DNA from: CAYHCE01 sp964355015
GTDB lineage: Bacteria; Cyanobacteriota; Cyanobacteriia; PCC-6307; Cyanobiaceae
Assembly: GCA_964355015.1 (NCBI GenBank)
Contig: CAYHCE010000011.1
Span: forward strand, 1-64,000
Length of the DNA: 64,000 nucleotides
Direction: 5' to 3'
Position numbers and translations under genes: made by a program. The notes below the pieces were generated by a model. That model made no database searches. It was not told where the DNA came from and saw nothing but the letters and a program-made list of their open reading frames with translations. Below, in pieces: positions 25,253 to 33,315 of this stretch. Every line of letters starts with the position of its first letter. Position 1 is the stretch's first letter.

Positions 25253-25555
25253 ATGGCGAAGAAGTCGATGATTGCGCGGGATGTGAAGCGCAAGAAGATG
25301 GTGGATCGCTTCGCCGCCAAGCGCGCCGCCCTCAAGGCCTCCTTCGAGGCGGCCGCCGATCCGATGGAGCGGCTGGAAATCCACCGCAAGATCCAGGGTC
25401 TGCCCCGCAACAGCGCCCCGAACCGCGTACGCAACCGTTGCTGGGCCACCGGCAAGCCCCGCGGCTTCTATCGCGATTTCGGCCTCTGCCGCAACCAGCT
25501 GCGCGAGCGCGCCCACAAGGGCCTGCTGCCCGGCGTCACCAAGTCCAGCTGGTAG
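25253..25555 (+). CDS. rpsN: 30S ribosomal protein S14
   Basis: 100 aa, the long zinc-free form of S14 used by cyanobacteria: MAKKSMIARDVKRKKMV at the start and RCWATGKPRGFYRDFGLCR near the end, without the CxxC pairs of the short form. It is followed 50 bp on by a strong intrinsic terminator, so it ends the transcript that begins upstream. Confidence 0.97.
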   Translation: MAKKSMIARDVKRKKMVDRFAAKRAALKASFEAAADPMERLEIHRKIQGLPRNSAPNRVRNRCWATGKPRGFYRDFGLCRNQLRERAHKGLLPGVTKSSW

Positions 25556-25604
25556 GCCCAGCCAGCCGTTCCGGCCTGCTCTCGCTGGCAGGGCCGATCG
25601 CTTC

Positions 25605-25631
25605 GGGGTGACCGCAGGTCACCCCTTTTTT
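25605..25631 (+). terminator. Rho-independent terminator after rpsN
   Basis: Perfect 9-bp stem ggggtgacc / ggtcacccc with a 3-nt loop (gca), followed by six T's at 25626-25631. This is the clearest intrinsic terminator in the window and separates rpsN from pnp. Confidence 0.93.
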
Positions 25632-25688
25632 GCGTCCGCCACCCGGATGCGAAGATGGTGGGTGCTAACAAAACGGACATAAGACGAA

Positions 25689-27815
25689 GTGCCAGGACAG
25701 ATTCAGACGGTCTCCTTCGATGGTCGGGAGATCCGGCTGACCACAGGTTTGTTTGCCCCCCAGGCGGGGGGAGCGGTGTTGGTGGAATGCGGTGACACCT
25801 CCGTGCTGGTCACGGCCACCCGCGCCAAGGGCCGCGAAGGCATCGATTTCCTCCCCCTCACCTGCGACTACGAGGAGCGGCTGTACGCCGCCGGCCGCAT
25901 CCCGGGCAGTTTCTTCCGCCGCGAAGCGCGGCCCCCGGAGCGGGCCATCCTCACCACCCGCCTGATCGACCGCCCGCTGCGGCCCCTGTTCCCCTCCTGG
26001 CTGCGCGACGACCTCCAGGTGGTGGCCACCACCCTCTCGCTCGATGAGCGGGTTCCGCCCGATGTGCTGGCCGTGACCGGCGCCTCGATCGCCACGCTGC
26101 TGGCGAAGATCCCCTTCCACGGCCCGATGGCGGCGGTACGCGTCGGCCTGCTGGGCGACGATTTCGTGCTCAACCCCAGCTACCGCGAGATCGAGCGCAG
26201 CGAACTGGATCTGATCGTGGCCGGCACTCCCACCGGTGTGGTGATGGTGGAAGCGGGCGCCAACCAGCTGCCCGAGCAGGACGTGATCGAAGCGATCGAC
26301 TTCGGCTACGAAGCGGTGGGCGAACTGATCAGGGCCCAGCAGAAACTGCTGGCCGATCTGGGTATCGAGCAGGTGATCCCCGAGCCCAGAAGCGAAGATC
26401 CGGCCCTGCCCGCCTACCTCGAGCAGGAATGCGGCCAGGGCATCGGTGAGGTGCTGAAGCAGTTCAGCCTCACCAAGGCCGAGCGCGACGCCCAGCTCGA
26501 CGTGATCAAGGCCGAGGTGGCCGTCAAGATCGCCGCCCTTGGCGAGGAAGACCCGGTGCGCCTGGCGGTCAGCGGCAACAGCAAGACCCTCGGCAACACC
26601 TACAAGAGCATCACCAAGAAACTGATGCGCGCCCAGATCCTCACCGAGGGCAAGCGCGTCGACGGCCGCAACCTCGATGAAGTGCGCCCGATCACGGCAG
26701 CCGTGAGCGTGCTGCCCAAGCGCGTGCACGGTTCCGGTCTGTTCCAGCGGGGCCTCACCCAGGTGCTCTCCACCGCCACCCTCGGCACCCCCAGCGATGC
26801 CCAGGAGATGGACGACCTCAACCCGTCCGGCGAGAAAACCTACCTGCACCACTACAACTTCCCCCCCTATTCCGTCGGCGAAACCCGGCCGATGCGCTCC
26901 CCTGGCCGCCGCGAGATCGGCCACGGCGCCCTGGCCGAGCGGGCCCTTGTGCCCGTGCTGCCGCCCAAGGAGAGCTTCCCCTACGTGCTGCGGGTGGTGT
27001 CGGAGTGCCTCAGCTCCAACGGCTCCACCTCGATGGGCTCGGTGTGCGGCAGCACCCTGGCACTGATGGATGCGGGCGTGCCTCTCAAGGCTCCGGTCAG
27101 CGGCGCCGCCATGGGCCTGATCAAGGAGGGCGAGGAGGTGCGCATCCTCACCGACATCCAGGGCATCGAGGACTTCCTCGGTGACATGGACTTCAAGGTG
27201 GCCGGCACCGAGAAGGGCATCACCGCCCTGCAGATGGACATGAAGATCACCGGCCTGGCGGTGAGCACCATCGCCGAGGCGGTGAACCAGGCCCGCCCGG
27301 CCCGGCTCCACATCCTCGAGAAGATGCTGGAGGCGATCGACAAGCCCCGCGACACCCTCTCCCCCCATGCCCCGCGCCTGCTCAGCTTCCGGATCGAGCC
27401 GGAACTGATCGGCACCGTGATCGGCCCCGGCGGCCGCACGATCAAGGGGATCACCGAGCGCACCAACACCAAGATCGACATCGAGGACGGCGGCATCGTC
27501 ACGATCGCCAGCCACGATGGCGCCGCGGCCGAGGAGGCCCAGCGCATCATCGAGGGCCTCACCCGTCGGGTCAGCGAAGGCGAGCAGTTCAACGGCTCCG
27601 TCACCCGCATCATCCCGATCGGTGCCTTCGTGGAGATCCTGCCCGGCAAGGAGGGGATGATCCACATCTCCCAGCTTTCCGAAGCGCGGGTGGAGAAGGT
27701 CGAAGACGTGGTGAAGGTGGGCGATCAGGTGACGGTGCGGGTGCGGGAGATCGACAACCGCGGCCGCATCAACCTCACCCTGCGCGGGGTGTCCCAGGAG
27801 CCGGTGCCGGTCTGA
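25689..27815 (+). CDS. pnp: Polynucleotide phosphorylase
   Basis: 708 aa 3'-5' phosphorolytic RNase. Two RNase PH domains (first with FLPLTCDYEERLYAAGRIPG, second with TQVLSTATLGT and the phosphate-site SSNGSTSMGSVCGSTLALMD), separated by the helical domain. KH motif VIGPGGRTIKGI lies near residue 580, then an S1 domain starting EQFNGSVTRIIPIGAFVE. GTG 25689 gives MPGQIQTVSFDGREI, the cyanobacterial N-terminus. It is convergent with cysQ, with only 15 bp between stops. Confidence 0.97.
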   Translation: MPGQIQTVSFDGREIRLTTGLFAPQAGGAVLVECGDTSVLVTATRAKGREGIDFLPLTCDYEERLYAAGRIPGSFFRREARPPERAILTTRLIDRPLRPLFPSWLRDDLQVVATTLSLDERVPPDVLAVTGASIATLLAKIPFHGPMAAVRVGLLGDDFVLNPSYREIERSELDLIVAGTPTGVVMVEAGANQLPEQDVIEAIDFGYEAVGELIRAQQKLLADLGIEQVIPEPRSEDPALPAYLEQECGQGIGEVLKQFSLTKAERDAQLDVIKAEVAVKIAALGEEDPVRLAVSGNSKTLGNTYKSITKKLMRAQILTEGKRVDGRNLDEVRPITAAVSVLPKRVHGSGLFQRGLTQVLSTATLGTPSDAQEMDDLNPSGEKTYLHHYNFPPYSVGETRPMRSPGRREIGHGALAERALVPVLPPKESFPYVLRVVSECLSSNGSTSMGSVCGSTLALMDAGVPLKAPVSGAAMGLIKEGEEVRILTDIQGIEDFLGDMDFKVAGTEKGITALQMDMKITGLAVSTIAEAVNQARPARLHILEKMLEAIDKPRDTLSPHAPRLLSFRIEPELIGTVIGPGGRTIKGITERTNTKIDIEDGGIVTIASHDGAAAEEAQRIIEGLTRRVSEGEQFNGSVTRIIPIGAFVEILPGKEGMIHISQLSEARVEKVEDVVKVGDQVTVRVREIDNRGRINLTLRGVSQEPVPV

Positions 27816-27830
27816 AGGCCCCCCGGCCGC

Positions 27831-28748
27831 TCAGACCGCGAAGCCCGGATCGATCGCAGCCATCGCGGCACTCGCCCGGGCGCAGAGTGCCGTGTGCGCC
27901 GGGCCATGGCTGGCGATCAGGCAGCCCGCCTGGCGCACGTCGCCGGTGTTGTAGGTGAGGGGACGGCCATCGGCATGGCTGAAGGAGCCGCCCGCCGCCC
28001 GCAGCACCGCTTCCGGTGCCGCCATGTCCCAGTCCTTGGGGGCGCTGCGGCCGGAGAGCGAGATGTACAGATCGGTTTCGCCGCGCAGGATCGTGGCCAC
28101 CTTGCAGCCCACGCTGCCCACTGCCAGGGAAGAGCCCAGTTCCAGTGCCCCCACCAGCTGCTCCAGCCGCTGGTCGCGGTGGTTGCGGCTGGCCACCAGC
28201 ACCAGCTCGCTCAGAGCGAGGCGATCACTGAGCTGGGGGGCGAAGCGCTCGCCGGCGCCATTCTCCCGCCAGGCCCCATCCCCCACCAGCCCGAACCAGA
28301 GTTCCTGCCGCTCAGGCAGCAGCACCACCCCCAGCACCGGCTCCCGGCCCCGCACCAGGGCCAGGTGCACGGCATATTCGCCGCTGCCCTGCAGGAAATC
28401 CTTGGTGCCGTCGAGTGGATCGAGGATCCACAGCCACTCCGCCGCCAGCGGCTCCCCCTCCCGCAGCTGCTCCTTGGCCGTCTCCTCGCTGAGCAGGGTC
28501 CAGGGGGCGCTGGGGAAGGCCTGCTCCAGTCCGTCGAGCAGGTGGCGGTTCACCGCCAGATCGGCCGCCGTGACGGGGCCCTCACCGCCCTGGTCCACGC
28601 TCAGGGCCGGTTCGAAGCCGAACGGGGGCTGCTCGCCGCGGGCATAGGCGCGCAGGATCGCCGCGGCATCCCAGCTCAGCTGCCGCAGCACCGCCAGCAG
28701 TTCTTCGACCTCGACGCCGTCAGGAAGCAGGGAGGGGGCAGCCATCAT
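27831..28748 (-). CDS. cysQ: 3'(2'),5'-bisphosphate nucleotidase (CysQ, inositol monophosphatase family)
   Basis: 305 aa. Metal-site motifs are SEET in LLSEETAKE, DPLDGTKDFL, and the C-terminal WDMAAPEAVLRAAGG (W-D). The residues are those of Mg2+-dependent, Li+-sensitive phosphatases, and the GTKDF variant favours the PAP phosphatase CysQ, which hydrolyses 3'-phosphoadenosine 5'-phosphate in sulfate assimilation. An IMPase role is less likely. Starts at 28748 or 28745; divergent from rsmI with about 32 bp between them. Confidence 0.88.
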   Translation of the reverse strand: MMAAPSLLPDGVEVEELLAVLRQLSWDAAAILRAYARGEQPPFGFEPALSVDQGGEGPVTAADLAVNRHLLDGLEQAFPSAPWTLLSEETAKEQLREGEPLAAEWLWILDPLDGTKDFLQGSGEYAVHLALVRGREPVLGVVLLPERQELWFGLVGDGAWRENGAGERFAPQLSDRLALSELVLVASRNHRDQRLEQLVGALELGSSLAVGSVGCKVATILRGETDLYISLSGRSAPKDWDMAAPEAVLRAAGGSFSHADGRPLTYNTGDVRQAGCLIASHGPAHTALCARASAAMAAIDPGFAV

Positions 28749-28780
28749 GGAACGGGCCAAAGGGAATCCAGAGCCGCATT

Positions 28781-29632
28781 GTGGAGCAGCCCAGCGAACC
28801 CGCCGCCGGCGTTCTGTATCTGGTGGGCACGCCCATCGGCAACCGGGCCGACCTCTCCCCCCGCGCCCGGCGGGTGCTGGAGGGGGTCGATCGGATCGCC
28901 TGCGAGGACACGCGCCACAGCGGCCAGCTGCTGGCAGGCCTCGGCATCCGCAGCCGTCTGCTCAGCTTTCACCAGCACAACCAGACCACCCGGATCCCGG
29001 AACTGCTCTCGGCGCTGGAGGCCGGTGAAAGCCTGGCGGTGATCAGCGACGCAGGCCTGCCGGGCATCTCCGATCCAGGCGAAGCGCTGGTGGCTGCCGC
29101 CCGCGCCGCCGGCCGAGCGGTGATCTGCGTGCCCGGCCCGTGCGCCGTCACCACGGCGCTGGTGAGCAGTGGGCTGCCCAGCGGTCGCTTCTGCTTCGAG
29201 GGCTTCCTGCCGCCCCGGTCCGCAGCTCGGCGGAGCCGGCTGCGGCAACTGGCCGCCGATCCCCGCACACTGGTGCTGTTCGAGGCCCCGCACCGGCTGC
29301 TGGAGCTGCTGGAGGATCTGCTGGCGGAAATGGGCGACCGACCGCTGCAGGTGGCGCGTGAGCTGACCAAGCGCCACGAACAGCAGGTGGGGCCCACGGT
29401 GGCGGCGGCGCTGGAGCACTTCCGCCGCGTCGCCCCGCGCGGCGAGTGCACCCTGGTGCTGGGGGGGGCTCCCGAACCTGCGGCGGCGGCCTGGAACGAG
29501 CTGGAACTGCGCGGTGAGCTGGAGCGTCGGGTGGCTTCGGGCCTGAGCCCCAGCGATGCGGCCCGCCAGCTGGCGGCGGAGACGGGGCTCTCCCGCCGCA
29601 GCCTCTACGGCCTGCTGCACGGCACCGGCTGA
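28781..29632 (+). CDS. rsmI: 16S rRNA C1402 2'-O-methyltransferase
   Basis: 283 aa. Hallmarks: LYLVGTPIGNRADLSPRA, IACEDTRHSGQLLAGLGI, SFHQHN, VISDAGLPGISDPGE, and VPGPCAVTTALVSSGLP, the SAM-binding tetrapyrrole-methylase fold. ELTKRHEQQ is near residue 195. It methylates C1402 in the decoding centre. Start is GTG 28781, and the C-terminal winged-helix tail (LSPSDAARQLAAETGLSRRSLY) is intact. Confidence 0.95.
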   Translation: MEQPSEPAAGVLYLVGTPIGNRADLSPRARRVLEGVDRIACEDTRHSGQLLAGLGIRSRLLSFHQHNQTTRIPELLSALEAGESLAVISDAGLPGISDPGEALVAAARAAGRAVICVPGPCAVTTALVSSGLPSGRFCFEGFLPPRSAARRSRLRQLAADPRTLVLFEAPHRLLELLEDLLAEMGDRPLQVARELTKRHEQQVGPTVAAALEHFRRVAPRGECTLVLGGAPEPAAAAWNELELRGELERRVASGLSPSDAARQLAAETGLSRRSLYGLLHGTG

Positions 29633-29646
29633 ACCATCAGACTCAG

Positions 29647-29910
29647 TTGCACCGCCTCGCTTTGTCCGTGCTGCTGCGTCTGCGCCTGCTGCTCACCAGC
29701 CTCGGCGGCGGCCTGCTGCTGTTGCTGATCCTCTGCCTCGGGGCCCAGAACCTCGATGATCGCCCCAGCCTGCGTCTCGGCGTCGCCAGCAGCGTCCCCC
29801 TGCCGACGGGGTTCCTGGTGGGCCTGGCCCTGGCGATGGGGGTGATAAGCGGCGGCAGCGCCACCGCCTTGCTGCTGCCCCGGCGCGATCAGGAACCGGG
29901 CAGGGAGTAA
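29647..29910 (+). CDS. Small two-helix membrane protein (LapA-like)
   Basis: 87 aa with two hydrophobic segments, LLLTSLGGGLLLLLILCL and PTGFLVGLALAMGVISGGSA, separated by QNLDDRPSLRLG, then a basic tail. The layout matches DUF1049/LapA-type small membrane proteins, which is a tentative assignment. Start TTG 29647 or GTG 29668. It follows rsmI by 14 bp and overlaps the end of the convergent helix-turn-helix gene by 22 bp. Confidence 0.6.
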   Translation: MHRLALSVLLRLRLLLTSLGGGLLLLLILCLGAQNLDDRPSLRLGVASSVPLPTGFLVGLALAMGVISGGSATALLLPRRDQEPGRE

Positions 29911-30665
29911 ACGGCCCCCTCCAGCACCAGCCGGGTGATGCCCTGGGTGAGCAGATACGAGGCGGTGCGGTGGATCACCTGGCTGTCGGGCAGCTTGATC
30001 ACGCGCTGGGTACGACCGCAGTGACGCTTGGCCTGGCGGGGATTGGCGAAGACCACCAGCGCCTGGCGCCCCTGTTCATCGTCGGGCAGCCTGCCCAGTT
30101 CAGGGAAATCGTGGAGCGGGCGGGGCTGCAGTTCCACCGTCTTGTCCACCAGCATGTAGAGGCTGGCAGGCAGGGCCGCCCCGTCCAGGGGTTGGCAGGA
30201 GGCCGGCGGGCGATCCTCCGCGGCCAGACCCAGCTCGAACGCCACCGGCACGAACAGGTCGGCACCGGCATCATCGCTGCCTTCATCGCTGCCTTCATCG
30301 CTGAAGGCATCGATGTCCTCGTCGCCGTCATCGCCGAAGTCGTCGGCGTCGTCGATGGCCAGCACACTGGCGTCCGCATCGTCGTCGCCATCCTCGACGG
30401 TATCGGGGTCGATGGGATCGGGGTCGATGGGGTCGGTGTCGGCCTCAACGGGGTCGGGGTCGGGGTCACCCGCCAGCATCGGCCGGCTGCCCCGCTCCTT
30501 CTTGAGCTGCTCGTAGAGGGCCGGATCCAGAGCTGCCTTCACCACCCGGGTGACGGTGTTGGGGCTGCAGCCGAAGCCATCGGCCAGGGCGGTGCTCGAT
30601 GCCCCTCCCCGCCAGCGTTCCACGAGCTCCTGTTTCTGGGCGTCGCTGAGCCGGGAGGCCGCCAT
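29889..30665 (-). CDS. Helix-turn-helix protein with acidic repetitive linker
   Basis: 258 aa. The N-terminus (residues 1-60) is a homeodomain-like HTH: LSDAQKQELVERWRGGASST then FGCSPNTVTRVVKAAL. The middle (about 70-140) is a low-complexity acidic segment built on DPDP/DPID and DEGSDEGSD repeats. A conserved-looking C-terminal domain follows (VELQPRPLHDFPELGRLP, VFANPRQAKRHCGRTQRVIKLPDSQVI). I do not recognise a named family. ATG 30665 is used because reading on to 30788 only translates the adjacent tRNA. Confidence 0.7.
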   Translation of the reverse strand: MAASRLSDAQKQELVERWRGGASSTALADGFGCSPNTVTRVVKAALDPALYEQLKKERGSRPMLAGDPDPDPVEADTDPIDPDPIDPDTVEDGDDDADASVLAIDDADDFGDDGDEDIDAFSDEGSDEGSDDAGADLFVPVAFELGLAAEDRPPASCQPLDGAALPASLYMLVDKTVELQPRPLHDFPELGRLPDDEQGRQALVVFANPRQAKRHCGRTQRVIKLPDSQVIHRTASYLLTQGITRLVLEGAVYSLPGS

Positions 30666-30706
30666 GGAGCAAAGTCGCGCAGCCACCCATCCTAGGCTGG
30701 CTTTGT

Positions 30707-30780
30707 GGGCCGTTAGCTCAGCCGGATAGAGCATGCGACTTCTAATCGCACGGTCGCTGGTTCGAATCCAGCACGGCCCG
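30707..30780 (+). tRNA. tRNA-Arg (anticodon TCT)
   Basis: 74 nt folding as a cloverleaf. Acceptor arms are gggccgt (30707-30713) and acggccc (30773-30779) with discriminator g; D-arm tagctcagccggatagagca; anticodon loop cttctaa giving TCT (decodes AGA); T-arm with ggttcgaatcc. CCA is not encoded. Confidence 0.96.
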
Positions 30781-30880
30781 TTCAACATTCAAGGCTCAGA
30801 CAGGCTTTTCTGTCGTTCGGCGCAAGAGTCTGCGCAGCGCAGACTGCCGCCCCACAGCCAAACCCGGGACACCAGGCTGG

Positions 30881-31045
30881 ATGGAGACCCTCCGCCAGGC
30901 CATCAAGCGACGGCACGGTTGCGGCTGGCCCGACGACCGTGATCGTTGCGGCCGAGGGGACGACGTGCTGCCCCGGCAGATCCCCGAGCCAACCGGGCAA
31001 GCCTCGACGCTGAGCGCCTGCGTGGCGGCTGCGGTGCTGCGGTGA
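30881..31045 (+). CDS. Doubtful 54-codon ORF in the gap before the repeat protein
   Basis: The 449-bp gap 30781-31229 has no confident gene. The only plus-strand frame that looks at all protein-like starts METLRQAIKRRHGCGWPDDR and stops at 31045, with no close ribosome-binding site. It may be a gene remnant. The remaining part of the gap shows nothing I can identify. Confidence 0.15.
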   Translation: METLRQAIKRRHGCGWPDDRDRCGRGDDVLPRQIPEPTGQASTLSACVAAAVLR

Positions 31046-31229
31046 GATGCGGGCCTCGAGTCGGCGGCGCTTTGTCCAGTCACAGAGCCGCAGGTGTCCG
31101 AACCTGCTGAGTCTCCCGGAATCCGATCCGGGGGAGGGGATCACCGGGCCAGGGCCTCCGCAGCCAGGGCGGTGGGGTTGCCACCCTTGTGGACCGCCGA
31201 TACCATTTGACGACTGCTACGTGGAGAGC

Positions 31230-32351
31230 ATGGCAGACCTCGCTGAATTCACCTTCACAGATAAATCCGATCTGGCCGCATCACGTACGGATGGATGGGT
31301 CGTCAACCCTGGAATTCAGGTCGACACCTTAGGTGGCAACGACAGCATCACGGGCAGCAGCATTAGCTCCAGAGGGATCTACAACCTCAACGGCACGATC
31401 AATACCGGCATCGGCGACGACAGCATCACGGGCAGCAGCCAACTCTTCATCGGCATCAGAAACACCGGCACGATCACTACCGGCGAGGGCAGCGACAGCA
31501 TCACGGGCAGCAGCAGCAGCAGCAGCAGCAGCAGCCGCAACCCCGGCATCTCCAACAGCGGCACGATCGATACCGGCGACGGCAACGACAGCATCACGGG
31601 CAGCAGCGTCATCTACCCCGGCATCTTCAACAACGGCACGATCGATACCGGCAGCGGCGACGACAGCATCACGGGCAGCGGCGGCGACGGCAGCAGCAGC
31701 ACCGGCATCTACAACGTCAAAACGATCGATACCGGCGCCGGCGACGACAGCATCACGGGCAGCAGCACAGGCTCCATAGGCATCTACAACACCCCCTTCA
31801 GCCTCATCGTTACCGGCGACGGCAACGACAGCATCACGGGCAGCGGCGGCGGGGACAGCAGCACCCCCGGCATCTACAACTTCGGCAGGATCGATACCGG
31901 CGCCGGCAACGACAGCATCACGGGCAGCGGCGGCGGCATCTGCAACACCGCCGGCGGCACGATCGATACCGGCGAGGGCAACGACATCATCACGGGCAGC
32001 AGCGGCAGCGGCGACCCCGGCATCTACAACATCGCCGGCGGCACAATTGATACCGGTGCCGGCAACGACATCGTTGATGCTCTTATTGGTGGGTTTAGCG
32101 GAAAGGGCATCACGAACCTTGGTGCCGGTGACGACAACCTGAAAGGCTTCGGATCTGGGACGTTTAATGGTGGCGATGATCTGGATACGTTGACCTTTGA
32201 TCCAGGTACCTACACAATCTCAGACATAGGCAGCGGCTCCTATCTGATTGGAGACGCGATGACCGTTTCCGACTTTGAAGCCTTCGGGCAGGGCGCTGAT
32301 CAAAGCGATTTCCTCCTGGCTGCAGCAGCTGGATCAGTGACGTTCAGCTGA
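31230..32351 (+). CDS. RTX-like repeat protein, probable type I secretion substrate
   Basis: 373 aa with no signal peptide. Residues 33-265 hold about ten imperfect repeats of roughly 31 residues, each centred on G(D/A)G(N/D)DSITGS followed by a GIYN/GIFNNGTIDTG strand. This resembles Ca2+-binding G-G-x-G-x-D-x-U repeats but with a longer period and beta-helix-like spacing. A terminal domain (LDTLTFDPGTYTISDIGSG, then VSDFEAFGQGADQSDFLLA) is typical of C-terminal secretion regions of cyanobacterial RTX proteins. Repeats are visible in DNA, including an agc run near 31505-31535. ATG 31230 follows ggagagc. No transporter is nearby. Confidence 0.65.
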   Translation: MADLAEFTFTDKSDLAASRTDGWVVNPGIQVDTLGGNDSITGSSISSRGIYNLNGTINTGIGDDSITGSSQLFIGIRNTGTITTGEGSDSITGSSSSSSSSSRNPGISNSGTIDTGDGNDSITGSSVIYPGIFNNGTIDTGSGDDSITGSGGDGSSSTGIYNVKTIDTGAGDDSITGSSTGSIGIYNTPFSLIVTGDGNDSITGSGGGDSSTPGIYNFGRIDTGAGNDSITGSGGGICNTAGGTIDTGEGNDIITGSSGSGDPGIYNIAGGTIDTGAGNDIVDALIGGFSGKGITNLGAGDDNLKGFGSGTFNGGDDLDTLTFDPGTYTISDIGSGSYLIGDAMTVSDFEAFGQGADQSDFLLAAAAGSVTFS

Positions 32352-32401
32352 TGGCAGCTGAGATCAATTCTCCATCTGAGAACGCACCCACCCCCGGCGG
32401 C

Positions 32402-32587
32402 TCAGAGCTCGCTGCGATTTCTCGCTGCGGCCTTGCGTGAGCCGATCGCGTACCCAAGCCACACCCCGAGCCCCAGCACGCCAAGGGCCAGCAGCACCAG
32501 AGGCAGAGGATTGCGGCCGATCCTGTGAAACATCCCCGCGAACAGGAAGCTCGCTGTAGCCAGTTGTGCCAGCAGAACGGTAGGCAT
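32402..32587 (-). CDS. Small two-helix membrane protein
   Basis: 61 aa: MPTVLLAQLATASFLFAGMFHRIG, then PLPLVLLALGVLGLGVWLGYAIG and a basic tail SRKAAARNRSEL. Two hydrophobic segments and a charged C-terminus indicate an inner-membrane protein. Function unknown; no recognisable family. Confidence 0.5.
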   Translation of the reverse strand: MPTVLLAQLATASFLFAGMFHRIGRNPLPLVLLALGVLGLGVWLGYAIGSRKAAARNRSEL

Positions 32588-32815
32588 CAGCTCGCCCTCA
32601 GCTCCTTGAAAGAGTGGAACAGATCCGCACGGATCCTACTCATCTGAAACAGCCCTGCCTACCCCGTCCTGCCGGCGCCTCCCCCGGGACGGGCGGCTCC
32701 TGAACCAGTTACGAACGGCCAGCCGACACCGAAACCATGAGCCGCTCTGCGATCCCCCTCAGCTGGCAGCGACCTTCCTGCGTCGGTCGCTTTCTGGTGC
32801 TGGCCTTTCTGCGCA

Positions 32816-32974
32816 ATGACCCCGTGGATCGGCCTGTGCGGTGCGTTGATCCTCACCACTGGCATGGGCGCTGGGATGCTTCATGGGTCGTCCAGCAAGG
32901 GGAGATGGGGCTGCCCGGTGCTGCTGGTCCCGGCAGGGCCGGAGCAATCCGGGGGCCTTCTTTACAGCGCGTAA
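32816..32974 (+). CDS. Possible 52-aa small protein with hydrophobic N-terminus
   Basis: ATG 32816 opens MTPWIGLCGALILTTGMGAG followed by MLHGSSSKGRWGCPVLLVPAG and a stop at 32972-32974. The hydrophobic start could be a signal or membrane anchor. No ribosome-binding site stands out and another frame overlaps, so this is tentative. The remaining stretch 32588-33064 shows nothing else. Confidence 0.25.
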   Translation: MTPWIGLCGALILTTGMGAGMLHGSSSKGRWGCPVLLVPAGPEQSGGLLYSA

Positions 32975-33064
32975 CGTCCGCCACGGTGACAGGCAGAGCC
33001 ACTACACACTCATGTAAGGGGAACGCGATAGAGCACCATCGACCGCCAAAACAGGTATGCCGAC

Positions 33065-33289
33065 ATGAGCGACGATGAGGTCAGGTGGCCCAGGGATCTC
33101 CGGAATCTGGAATCGGTCGCCACAACTCTGCTGGAGCAATACCAGGAACGGCTTCGCATCCTGGCCGTGCGCACGGCGGCCACGGAGCGGCTGGCGGCGG
33201 AAACACTCAAACGGCTGCAGATGGACAACCGCGCCATCCTTCTGGAACTGGAACGGCTTGAGCGCGACAACCGCTCGCTGCTTACCTAG
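33065..33289 (+). CDS. Small coiled-coil protein
   Basis: 74 aa, highly charged and helical: NLESVATTLLEQYQERLRIL, then AERLAAETLKRLQMDNRAILLELERLERDN with heptad-like Leu spacing. No membrane or catalytic motif. Unknown function. It converges on the desaturase, and a short gcccc/ggggc hairpin at 33310-33323 sits between the two stops. Confidence 0.5.
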   Translation: MSDDEVRWPRDLRNLESVATTLLEQYQERLRILAVRTAATERLAAETLKRLQMDNRAILLELERLERDNRSLLT

Positions 33290-33315
33290 CCCCGCCGGCA
33301 GCCGGAACGGCCCCT

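Noticed and set aside
25665..27665. 666-codon minus-strand open frame opposite pnp
   Set aside because: Antisense to an unmistakable polynucleotide phosphorylase; composition is biased and without motifs.
30666..30788. N-terminal extension of the helix-turn-helix gene
   Set aside because: It translates the antisense of tRNA-Arg (the familiar WIRTSDRAIRSRMLYPAELT artefact); ATG 30665 is preferred.
31320..32060. CRISPR-like array in the repeat region
   Set aside because: The repeats are in-frame coding repeats of one protein with diverged units, not identical repeats with unique spacers.
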